This document shows positions 46,600 through 57,900 of a stretch of DNA of 64,000 bases, piece after piece. The first letter of the stretch is position 1, and each line of letters begins with the position of its first letter. The notes under the pieces are model-generated. The model saw only the letters and a list, made by a program, of their open reading frames with translations, searched no databases and was not told where the DNA came from. Origin of the DNA: Sclerotinia nivalis (taxonomy: Eukaryota > Ascomycota > Leotiomycetes > Helotiales > Sclerotiniaceae); contig JAPEIS010000002.1 of the NCBI GenBank assembly GCA_029531795.1, positions 372,001 through 436,000 of the forward strand. Direction: 5' to 3'. Position numbers and translations under genes: made by a program.

Positions 46600-49379
46600 T
46601 TGGGTTATCAATGGTTGTGTAGGAAAAAGGCTATGCCGTATTTTTCAATTCGATGGGATGTATCTCAGCGCAGATTCAGGCCCGAAAGGACGTGGGGGTA
46701 TAAATGATTTTGAGTGAGGAGGCTTCGATGCTGTATTCATTTCGACAGTATGTATCTTAGCGCAAATTCAAGTCAGAAACGAGGTCACTAAAATCTACAT
46801 CTTGCTCATATTTGGCACTTTTATCTTTTACAACTCCCGCGAAGTAGAATATATTCAGTGTGTCTAATAGTGCAGACGGACAGACTACATGTGAAAGCTT
46901 TCAAATGCTTTAAGTGTTCTAAATACTCTGAATGTTCTAAATACTCTGAATAGTTCAAAAGATCCTAATACATAAATCAATTGAGAAGTTCAAAACTCTT
47001 TCATTATCCGACTAAAGTTCGGACTATTGTAAACCCTGGATACATGCCCTAACTTCACAACCTCAGTTTTGACAACCTCAATCCAGAGATGGTGTCTCTT
47101 TAGCTCCATCATCACAGATTGGATGCAGACGAGACGAAGAAGTCTGAAGGACCAGCCAGGCGCATGAAAATTTCAAAACGGAGAAGACTGTGGCTAAAAA
47201 TCTGATCTAAGAGTTCATTCTCTTACCCTCCAGTACATCAAAAAAACCCAGAAAAGAAAACGGAAATCCATCGTTTCTCCTTTCTCAAAAATACATTTAG
47301 TCCAAGCAATCAAAGACCTTATCTAACGAGACAGTTCCACGATGACTTGAAAGTTTGCAGCTGTCAGAACGTAAAAGAGATATCAGGTGAACGCTATTGC
47401 TTGGCACCGTGTTGTACATACAAATCTTTATCAGAATGAAACTTCAACCATCTGCGAGATTTCTCATTCCACCCAAAGTCTCGTACTAGAGTCTCTCATC
47501 AATAATCATCAAGTCACAGCGGAATTGTGAACAGAGACCTCTTTTTAGTTCAAATCAATTGCATCATATACTCAAGCTGTTAGGCTCGCCTTCTTCATAC
47601 TGAGAGTACTATCGAAATGTCACCTTCCTCACCACCAACTTAAATCTGACCACCTCAGTCCTCACAATTTTACCTCTCAACAGCACTGGCTTGAAATTCG
47701 CGAGACGCCCAAGATGTATCCATAGGATGACCATTATATAGAACAGTTTTAGATCCCGCATAATCCTCCTCCCTACCAAAAACCGAAATAATCTCAAATC
47801 AACATCGCGATGTGAAATAATCCCACCTTTGGGCGGGAATCTGAGGTAATCTCATGTACTCCCAATGGTGCAAAATAATTTTCTCCTCAATTTAAATCCA
47901 GAATAACCTCAAGTAAGTCTACAAAGGCGAAACACTCGCACCCACCGTAAAGATATAAAAAATGCCCAACCGCCTCGTCCACCACGTACTCCAACCAAAT
48001 CACTTTCAGCATCTTCCTGGTGTCGTCCCTACACCGAACATCACCACGATTCCGGGACTGGAAACTCATGATCATTCCATCTCCAAACTTCAAACTCCGC
48101 GATGATTAAAACGTAATCTTACATATATGTAAGGTGAGGAAAACACCTTTAACTAAAATTTACCAAGACAGTGACTGACTGCTATACTATCACGATACGA
48201 AGTGAAAACCACGTCAATATTCGGATAAACATGCATACCATCCAATATTCAGAAAAACACATGCATAAATTCAAGAGAACTATAATGTCCGCAATGACTC
48301 TGGAATTCGTGAGCTAATTCGCCATCTAGATAATTTGAACAACACTTTCCTAAAAGTTCTGCACGATGATATATACATACGTCACAAGTTTGTAAACACA
48401 AATGTTCTCTCCTCTTCCCATCCATCGCATCATCGCATCAACTCATCGCACAAGCCATAACACCAACCCAAACACCAAGATCCACACCTTAAAAAAGACG
48501 GCAAAACCCTCTCTCTATCTTCTCGATACAGTTCCAAGCGACATTCTTTATTCTGTGCATGATGAGGCCGTGGACACTAAAAATTGTATTGCCTCTTTCT
48601 TTACCGAAGTAAACACGATGGAACTGGGTGAGAATTGAAGATTTTGATGTTGCGCATTCTATTCTAAACTAGGTTGAATTGAAATGGTTTTATAGACCTT
48701 TTTGAGTCACGTTACCGGCTTCTTGATTAGTATGGTAATAACCGAGAATTGGTTTGCGTATTCTCTATGGCGCGATGATTTATCAAGCACTATTCTCTGC
48801 AAAGCTCTAAAGTAGAGCGAGGATGAAGTCATAAAACACGAAAAATAATACATACATACAACTATTGATATGAGAAATAAGATTACTATAGCTCTAGTAG
48901 AGCTACGTTACAAATTTGAGACTATCGGTGATTGATCGATTTTCATATCAATAAATACTATGTAGAGATGTGTTACGATGAAAATGTGTATGATGATGAT
49001 AACGATGAATAATAGATAAAGATGAAGAAGGAAGAGCTTGTTAGCTAGGGTGAAGCATTTGCTCTGTTTGTAGGTTTGTCTAGATGTGGTGCCTGAAATA
49101 TAAGGCCACTATCCTCGATAAATTGATAAGGAGGCACCTAACATGACAATCAAGCTCTCAGTTAATTAATTGTAAATGCATGTATCGAATCATATAAAGA
49201 TGATAGGATTTAACACACTGTTACCAATGGACATATGGAAATACAGAACGGCGCTCATTGGAAAGCAGAAAGCTCAAGTCGTCATTGGTATCTTGTCATC
49301 AACATATGTATCCACCACCTCATCCACACGTAATTACCATTGTTAAACAACCTACCCACGCTTTACTTACACAAATAGC
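46600..49379. other. Gene-poor region
   Basis: No gene recognised. A doubled 18-bp TTCTAAATACTCTGAATG unit lies at 46916-46951. The ORF at 48402-48638 has no recognisable features. Confidence 0.45.
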
Positions 49380-51329
49380 CTAGAGCCTTGTACCCAAGTT
49401 GATGTGAACGGCTTTCACTTGAGAATAAGCTATTTCAGTAGAAAAACAGTTAGTAAAACAAAAAACAAAGGAAATTGATGCATATATATCGATGAAACTC
49501 ACCTCTAAGCCCCTCTTCCCCTAACTCCCGTCCAACCCCTGACTTTATCTGAGTTAATAGGATTTCTCCACGATCATTGCAAGAAGATTCACTTACCTGC
49601 TTGACTCCCCCGAATGGAATCCTAAAATCAGAATCCTGACTACTATTAATCCACACCATGCCCGCCTCGATTCTCCTAGCAAGCTTATGCGCTCTGTCCA
49701 AATTGGTTGTGAAGATTGCACTGCCAAGACCATAAGTTGTGTCATTTGCCATTTCCACTGCATCCTCATCCGTCTTGAAGCTAGCAATAACGCAGAATGG
49801 TCCGAAAACTTCCTCACGGTAAATCTTCATGCTAGGCTTGACATTTGTGAAGACAGTGGGGGTAATGAAAAATCCTTTGCCTGAAGGATGGGCGTTTGTG
49901 AAAGCTTCACCTCCCGCGATGAGGGTGGCGCCTTCATCCTTGCCTGTTTGAACGTAACCTAGTACACGTTCGTATTGAGCTTTAGTAACTTGTGGACCTT
50001 GGAATGTGTTTTCAGCGAATGGATCACCAACAACGGAAACTTCTTTGATCTGTTTCTTGAAGGCGTCGATGAACTTATCGTAAATGGAATCCTGTACGAG
50101 GATTCTAGACGTGGCGGTGCAGATCTGACCTTGGTTGGACATAATACCTAGGGAGGATTAGCAAATGGGAGATTTGAAGGATTGTGCTACAGGAGAAAAA
50201 GGACATGACACAACATGCGGTTTTCGGGATAAAGACGTACCAAAATGCGCCCATTTGACAGCCTGGTCGAGATCTGCATCCTCGAAAACCATCAAAGGTG
50301 ATTTTCCTCCCGTCTCTAAAGTAATATTCTTCATGGTGCCTGCAGCCATCTTCATGATCTCTTTTCCTGTGCTAGTGCTACCAGTAAAAGCCACTTTATC
50401 AATGTCTTCATGTGTTGCAATTGCAGCTCCCGCTTCTCTACCATACCCGTTCAGGATATTGACCACACCTGGTGGGAAGCCAGCCTCCTTGATCAAATTT
50501 GCAAAATAAAGGATGCTCAATGGAGTTTGTTCCGCTGCCTTGATCACCACAGCATTACCACATGCCAAAGCGGGACCCAACTTCCATGCAGCCATACCTA
50601 ATGGATAATTCCATGGGATAATTTGGCCACAGACCCCCACTGGTTCCTTGATTGTGTATGCAAATTTGGCAACACCAGTATCTATCACTTGTCCATGAAT
50701 CTTATCGGCATACCCTCCATAATATTTGAAAACAGCTTCCACCTCTGCAACATCAGCAACAGCATCGTTATAAATCTTTCCATTATCCCAAGTTTCAATC
50801 GTTGCAAGTATATCTGTATGTTCAGAAATGATTGTGGATAGTTTAATCATGAGGGAACCGCGATCGGTGGGGGACATATCGCGCCATTCAGGGTTGCGCA
50901 TAGCTGCTCGAGCTGCTTTGACTGCGGTATCGACATCTTCTGCGGAAGCGGCATATACTGATGCAATCTCTGATTCATCTCTGATCATGAAGTTAGCAGA
51001 GCGGTAATATGCCAAGTTGGTACAACATACGAAGGATTGATAGATGTGATCTTCTGGCCGGTACTACTTTTCACCCATTCATTGTTGATGAATAGGCCGG
51101 TTGGCTGAATGTATTCCCTGCCATTGGGGGGAGTAAGCTTGACAGTCAGGTCAGACATCTTGGCAAATTGACTGCTGAAAGATCTGTGATAACCTCGTAA
51201 CGAAAGGGATGAGGGTTTTAAAGAGAATTCAGTCTTCACTCGAGGAGCCGTGCTAGATAAATACGAGGGGAATCTTCGGAATGCTGTATTACGCAGAGAT
51301 GATTGCAGAGGTAGAATAACTTTGAACAT
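49380..51329 (-). CDS. NAD(P)+-dependent aldehyde dehydrogenase, with presequence
   Basis: Oxidises aldehydes (acetaldehyde or similar) to acids. Five exons on the minus strand (51031-51329, 50241-50980, 49597-50147, 49503-49542, 49380-49429) give 559 aa. The last two are mini-exons of 40 and 50 nt, ending in HINLGTRL. The ALDH core is complete: [16 protein letters not shown], cofactor loop GSTSTG (300-305), LETGGKSP with general base Glu322, catalytic Cys356 in [13 protein letters not shown], and EEVFGPF. The first 57 residues are rich in Arg, Ser and Leu ([19 protein letters not shown]) like a mitochondrial presequence. A second in-frame ATG at residue 58 (51156-51158) would give a 502-aa form, the usual cytosolic length. 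Long frames running on past 49597 read through the third intron. Confidence 0.95.
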
Positions 51330-52781
51330 CTAAAGGAGGCGATCAATGGATAGAAGATATACAAAGCTTTTTTATTGTAATTACCATGAGTGGTGCAAGT
51401 GCGGAGCTTGCTGCCAATTATTGTTTGTTTTTAAGGTTACAGCTTCGTCCTTGGTGGGATAAAAAGATAAGGCCAATGACAGCTAAATTCTAGTGGAGTT
51501 TTCGGGTAGCCCTTCCTATAGTGCACAAGCTTCATGAAGCTGTAGCTCCCCGCACATTACCGACGTTGCCGTCATTTCGATGATAATGGGCAATTGTTCT
51601 TATCTAATCTAGAATTTTCTGAACAGTATTCAAGCCTCCATCAGATATCAAAAATGATGATTAATTGTTGTGAGTAAGAGACTCGTTAATGGACTTTTCC
51701 GTCGCTTCAGGGAAAGGTCTGTTTAGGAGGGAGAACTGTACGCCTCGCTTTCTCCTTTCTGTATATATGCAAATGTGTCTCTCGCCGACTTCACACAATG
51801 CTATGCAAAAAGGTGAAACTTATGATGTAGGAGATCTGGAACAAAGGAATTAGGGTTTTCGTGAGAGTGACAATCGTGAAAGAGCAAAAAATATGCGAGG
51901 CAAAAATGATATAAATTATGTATAAATTATGGCAGTAATGGTCTCAACTACCTATCCATCATGACCCCAAATTATGTATGGAATGTGGTAATTCCAGGGT
52001 GTCCCCTAACTCCCCATCAATAAAAGTGCTGTAAACTTGGGATTATACACATTATCGTTGTACAGTCTGATGATTTTTGTATATGATAATTCAACATCCT
52101 CAGCCCCCGGAAAAGCAACATCGTCTTTAGATACAACCCTCTTCAACTTTTCTTACATTCCTGAGACCTCAAATTTGCCTCCCTCTTCTCTCCCGCGTAA
52201 TATTAATTGTAGGCGTTGATGTGCTTTCAAATCCTCCCGTCAGATATTTCCTGACTTGTCTCTAGGAACCCTCTCCCTCCTACTACCCAAACAAATAAAA
52301 TAACACTTCCAAATTTAACACCGTTCCGACTAGTTCCCAATTGAAAATGGTATCACAAGATAAATGATGTTTTGACCAATTCCCACAAGTTGTCCACACT
52401 CCAGTCAGAAAAAGAAATGTCTCGCATTCACAAAAGAAACAAATGAAGGTAACGAACAGAAACAGCCGCCAGGGGGTATATATAACATGAAACGGGTGCA
52501 AAAGCAAAATAAGGTTCGGTCGCCCGAGGATATGCAATTCTTTTTGCGAAAATCTTGCGATAGGTATGTATAGTGGAGTGTCGTGTAAAATAGCGTAATA
52601 TACATGTCGAAGATAACGATCAAGTATGTAGTTTTAATAGGAGGGGTAGATGTGTATATTTGACAAGAACGTATTAGATTTGGGAAGTAAATTCGTGGCG
52701 TTTAAACGAGGGTATAAAATATGATGTGCCGTTTTTTCCATCAAGCATATTATAGTAAAATTTGAATTTAGGAAGGAAATG
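51330..52781. other. Intergenic between the ALDH 5' end and the bZIP 3' end
   Basis: No gene recognised. GGGGGTATATATAAC at 52475-52489 is a possible plus-strand TATA box without an obvious gene downstream. Confidence 0.45.
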
Positions 52782-54737
52782 TCATCTTCGTCCGCCGCTT
52801 TCTTGTTTAGGCCATGCTCGATCGTATGGTCCTCGCGAGTATGGATCGAATGAAGGGGGCCCTGCCGATATCGATGGAGTCGATGTTCCTGTCGCTGAAC
52901 CTGTCGGAGGATTATCGATTCTTAAAGGTGGCAGGCTAGGTAGTCCCTGGCCATGAGCTGATGGGAATCCAGTTTGAACGGGGGGCAGAGTTGACGCTGG
53001 AGAATGCGAGTATGGGACACTCATAAAGTCGCCTTGTGCATCAGTCCTTCGACGCCTTGCTGGTCTTTCACTGCTATCAGAACCTTGAAAGTTCATTGGC
53101 GGGCCGCTTTGTGGAGGAGGGCCTGGATAAGACATTGGCCTCATGGAACGAGGACTTGGCGGCCCATGAAGAGCCATATCTCTAGTTCCTGGATTCCGGA
53201 GCAACACATCCCTAAAACGATCTCGTTCTCCTCGGTAGAAATCTCTCTCTCCTTCAGCTTCTCTCACTCTTCGTTCCAATTCCCTAGTCTGTGATTGGAG
53301 TTTTTCGATGTTGGATGAGGCCTCTTTCTCTTTTTCCTTTCTGCGTTGTCGGAATCGCGCCGATGCTCCTGCGTTGCGCGCACGCTTCTCGTCAGCTAAA
53401 CGCGAGGCTTGGTGCGTGTCCACAGGTACATGATAAGCCACGCCGTGAGCCGTGGTTATTGTCAGGACACCATAGGGCTCTGAGGCAGAAGCCTGCCTTG
53501 AGCTTATGTTGGAGTGGAGTGAGGAACCAATCTGAGAAGCATTGTACGGACCTTCTGATGCCGCAGGCGGTGCTTGTAATTGTAATCCACTCCCTTGCTG
53601 CACTGAAGAACTAAAACTCGAACCTGGAAAATAAGACCCATTTGTCTGCGGATTCTGCCCACTTTGATGATAAGGATAACCGGACGCGGGGGAAGTCTGG
53701 CTCGGCGTTTGTGAAGATACTGAGATGCTAGGACTAGCGCTATGTTGGGCACGCCCTGGAGCTTGCATTTGAGAAGCATCTGTACGTCGATCGACCGGCG
53801 TTGTACCTGTAGGAGGAAACCCATAGTGCTGCGCCTGAATTTGCCCGGGCGGTGTTGGCATAGGGGGATTCTCTGAACCCGGAGTTCGCACTGGTTCTGG
53901 CCTTCTCGAGGGCAAGAAAGGAGACTCTTGTGCATTGATAGTTCCGTGAACAGGTACTCTGCCTATACTGGCAGGCCGAGGTGATCTGGATGTTAGCATT
54001 CTGCGGGCTGGGCCCCTTGGGAAATTTGGATTAAAACTTTCTAAGGAAGGCGAGGTGCTAATGGGAGGCCGACTGGAGTAAGGATGAGTAGTTGCCACCA
54101 AAGGGCTTGCGCCAAAATGTGAAGTCGGCCCTGTTGTGGAAGAGAGTGGCGAGCCTGTAGTGCCGCCACTCAGTCGGCGACTTGAATTTGATACGCTTTC
54201 AGGCTCTGTCGGATTCAAAATTGAATGTACACCAAGATCGCGCGATGGTCCAGAGGACTTCCAATCCTCACCGGCTGATGCAGACTGAGGAGTCCGCAAT
54301 GAAGGGGATGGTAATGTATGATGAGGTTGTGGTAATCCTCGGTTGCCCTGCTCTAGTTGTCTGTCTGCTTGTCGCCCTCCATGTCGAGGATCATCTCGCA
54401 CCTGTACTGGTGGTAGAGTAATCTTTTGACTTTCTGGTGGTGAGCGAGATGCAGGACGAGACGCAGAAAGCCTCTGCGACATCGAGTCCTGATCCCCTAA
54501 CCCTTCTTGGTCTCGAGGACCGGGACATTGACGTTTTCCCTCTCCCTCCCAACTCTGTTGGTAGCTGTGAAGCTTAGAAACAAAATCCGAAAGTCGTCGT
54601 TCAAGTAAATCAGAAGATTGGGTTCCGGCAAAGCGATTTAGCACTGGAGATGTTTGCGCGTTATCGGCAAAAGCAACGAAAGAAGCACTTTCGCGCAATG
54701 GGCGACTTAGAGGACCTTGAACAGCCAGATCGAATAT
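52782..54737 (-). CDS. bZIP transcription factor
   Basis: Nuclear dimeric DNA-binding regulator; targets unknown. A 638-residue frame runs to 54698 and stays open to 54737, where a CCATAG acceptor sits. No in-frame ATG occurs before about residue 72 of that frame (SMSQRLSAS), so I infer an upstream exon; the exact start is unresolved. One candidate is ATG 54949 with a GTAATA donor near 54868. The basic region ADEKRARNAGASARFRQRR (near residue 434 of the 638) has the bZIP signature N-x7-R, followed by KEKEKEAS and a coiled coil through LERRVREAEGERDFYRGERD. The rest is Pro/Ser/Gln-rich and disordered, including PPPQSGPPM and SATGTSTPS. The C-terminus is GPYDRAWPKQESGGRR. Confidence 0.85.
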   Translation of the reverse strand: MFDLAVQGPLSRPLRESASFVAFADNAQTSPVLNRFAGTQSSDLLERRLSDFVSKLHSYQQSWEGEGKRQCPGPRDQEGLGDQDSMSQRLSASRPASRSPPESQKITLPPVQVRDDPRHGGRQADRQLEQGNRGLPQPHHTLPSPSLRTPQSASAGEDWKSSGPSRDLGVHSILNPTEPESVSNSSRRLSGGTTGSPLSSTTGPTSHFGASPLVATTHPYSSRPPISTSPSLESFNPNFPRGPARRMLTSRSPRPASIGRVPVHGTINAQESPFLPSRRPEPVRTPGSENPPMPTPPGQIQAQHYGFPPTGTTPVDRRTDASQMQAPGRAQHSASPSISVSSQTPSQTSPASGYPYHQSGQNPQTNGSYFPGSSFSSSVQQGSGLQLQAPPAASEGPYNASQIGSSLHSNISSRQASASEPYGVLTITTAHGVAYHVPVDTHQASRLADEKRARNAGASARFRQRRKEKEKEASSNIEKLQSQTRELERRVREAEGERDFYRGERDRFRDVLLRNPGTRDMALHGPPSPRSMRPMSYPGPPPQSGPPMNFQGSDSSERPARRRRTDAQGDFMSVPYSHSPASTLPPVQTGFPSAHGQGLPSLPPLRIDNPPTGSATGTSTPSISAGPPSFDPYSRGPYDRAWPKQESGGRR

Positions 54738-54949
54738 CTATGGCGCCGGCTTGCCAATGAGGCTTTCCAGCGAGCGGTGATGGGTCAGCGCTTTCTCCTG
54801 CTATTCTCAGCTTCGTCACTCGAAGGATTCAAATTCAAATTCAATCGTCAAATAGAAAAGTATTACTTGTGTGCATGAGTGGTTATTTATGATGTATTTG
54901 TGTGATTCCTGTGAGGTGAAGTGGTTCGACAGGGATTCTTTAAAGAGCA

Positions 54950-57900
54950 TAAGATTTGACCGTGTATATGTGAATCTGGAAGGCGGGCCTTGCCTCGAAC
55001 CAAAAAAGGAATGAATGACTTGTAATACTGTGAGGCAAACTCACTGAGCATTAGAGATAAACAGAGTGGATGCCATAACCAGTAGTGTGGAACGAAACGA
55101 AGGCATAACGAAATAAACATACAGATATGTGGAGATTCTGAAGGTTGGCGCACCACTCACGGGTCTTACAGTAAAAAAGCTCTTTAAGTGGTTGATGAGC
55201 ACCGAGGGAATGTCAAAATCTAGTTCTGTCGAATTTCTATAGGCTGATGCGGCAGTCTGGTCGTAAAGGAATACCAGAAAATGCAGAGATTGATGATGGA
55301 TGGAAGAATGTGGTGGATGACGCTTTTAGCTCTATACAACTTTCTGCATTGAGGAGGAAGACCCCAAGCTCTGTGGTTCTTCGGACCATCCTAGTCCCAC
55401 GCTCATTGCTCACAGACACTGACTCTACCCTTCACCGCACCAGCACCCACAAGAGTTCATGGAATTGTTTCCAGGGTCGTAGTGAAGCGGGTCTTGATTT
55501 TTTTTTCTCGAGGCATTAGCTGGGGTTGGTTGTTGGATGCAGGCATTGTGGTATTATCCAGGTACCAGGGCTTAAATGTATCTTTTTAAGATGATTTTTT
55601 AACAAGCCTGGAAGCTCACAATGTCCCAGGAAACTTTTTTCTGGAGCCATACCGTGCTTGGTTCCAGCATCCGGAAGGCGGGAGGCCACGCGCAGAAGAT
55701 CCTTGTGTATCACGCTATATTCATATAGATGGACTACATTAATATTCCCCTTTGAGCAAAGAGTGCTTTTTAGACATTTTTTTCTAGCTGTTGTACCTTG
55801 CCTAGGTAGGCAGATGTTCTTCACATCATTTGTGACAGGTACCCATATAGATACATGGGCGCATAGAACGATAATGCATCTAACAAAGTAATGCAACACA
55901 CATCTTACAGATGCATAATCTCCCCGCTGTTCAAGGACATACATAATCAGCAATTCGTAAGAATGAATTGTTGTTTACTATAGTAAGACCATCATAGTGT
56001 ATCCAAATCAAATGAATTTTTGGTGTGAAGATAGTGGAGGCTTGAAGGATCATATTTCTCCGTAGAAAAGGTAAGAGCTTCTTTCCTCCGTAATCAGGGT
56101 GCTGAAGAAATCGGGAAAATAATGAATCGGAGGTGGGAGGTGATGCTATCCTGCATTAGCACGGCAATGGAAGGACGCTGAAGCCACGGCCTGTGAAATG
56201 GGAATCCACTGTAGACACTGTAGATTTATCGAGTTTCCCTTGCTAGTTGAGTTAGTTAAAAGTCTAGTATAGCCTAAAGCTGATAGAGCGAAGTCGTTGC
56301 CGAGCTCGCACGTTCTTCCCATGTTACGCCCTGTAGAAATAAGGAACTTTGATTGATGGATACCATAATCGCTTTGCATTAGTACATCCGCAGTCTGCAG
56401 GACAAAATCAGTGTGGTTGGTAACTTTTCAACGTGGTGACCAAGTGACCACAACCTAAGTCTAGGTGGAAGCGATACACATGCATGAGAAATCCTGCAAG
56501 TGAAAGTGTAAAGAAAAAGTAAGTAGACGGAAACAGCCATTTCTCGCTCCCAATTCTCCTATTTGATCTATTTCTCCTCTTTTTGATCATCTACAAAGAA
56601 AAAAAGCTTTGACATTCCTACATACGACGGATATTTATTGAAGGATTGATTTTAAATATTCTTTTCTCTTATTTCATCGCTACGTCCACCGAGTAGAAAG
56701 GACCCGAGAATTCTGACAGCAGGGAAACTGCATGAATAGGTACATCGGTATTGCTAATAATATTAGACAATTAGAGCTTAGAAACTATTTCGCTTGGGCC
56801 TCAAGATTTCTCACACGAACCACCCACACATCATATGGACTTTCTCGTGATATTCATAGGCTGGCTCACAAGCTCGGGAGAGAAATTAGGGAAATATGGA
56901 AATTATCCAAGTGAAACTTATTTCAATTAAAGATTTTTATAACCCCTAATTTCCTGCCCTGTATTCTAGGTAAGGATGATCTCTCTGGCCCTCTGCTTGA
57001 CTCTTAGATAAATAAAACAAGCTATTGGGCATCTCAAGCAGTTCAATTGAGTGCTTGAATAATTTGAGTACTTTAAATTTGAGTGGTTCAATTGTACCCA
57101 GGTCTCATGAATCCTTCGGAAAGTTCTATGATCGCCCATCAGTTGTGACCAACCTCGTACGCCAGGTACAGTATGCACATAATGATGTCAAATCGGAAAT
57201 ATTACATTTCGATTTCAAACTGTTATTTCCCTCTTTACTTTTTCTAGAACAGAAAATTTATGAACTAGAACCTTGAAATTAGAATTGGAATGTCGGACCT
57301 CGGTGATCTTTGATCTTGTTGCAATCTTAACCCATGTCGACACATTTGATCCGGTGGTCGTACGCTGGCTTAGCCACACTATTTCCACACTTAGTTTGGA
57401 CCATAGCACCGGTGAGCGGCAGCAAGATGAGCTGCATAAGTTCCAGTCTTCTACGCACTGATGTATGTATGTTTGGGGGATCCTGGAGGGCGCCATCGCA
57501 TGGAAGTGTAGCCCATCACATTCGACAACCGCTCCCAATATTCCATATCGAGAAATTCTAGCCAAAGCATTCGTTGATATCAATCGCCTTCTCCGAATAT
57601 ATTGCGTACGGCGGGCAAGGAAGTAAATCACGGAACAGGACAGCACACATATGAGCACACATATGACTTAATTCTTCGTACCAAAAAGGTTGGTCCCTTT
57701 CATCCGGCTTCACAGAAAAAGGAAAGTCATGCGCCACGCGCCGTGCCGCTGACGATACTACCTCAAAAAGATGGTCCGCATAACAATTACACAGCGCGCA
57801 TAGCTGCCCAAAAAGCATCTGTACCTGATCCACAGAGATCACATCTATTGTCATATGATGCCCGTAGATCCAAACTCAAACTCGATGGCACAATTGTGTA

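Noticed and set aside
42898..48380. Continuation of the promoter array (TATA boxes at 42,903, 43,245, 44,563, 46,699, 47,954)
   Set aside because: Boxes exist but lack the alternating strand pattern and the ~590-bp spacing; consistent with chance.
49450..49596. C-terminal extension of the ALDH frame beyond GGVKQ
   Set aside because: Reads through a GTAAGT intron; the spliced continuation [13 protein letters not shown] and ending HINLGTRL match the family.
53004..53614. Plus-strand ORFs over the bZIP gene
   Set aside because: Shadows of the minus-strand coding frame; no independent support.
55237..55519. Overlapping plus and minus ORFs of 60-90 codons upstream of the bZIP gene
   Set aside because: Neither shows a recognisable motif or a splice site linking it in phase to the bZIP frame.
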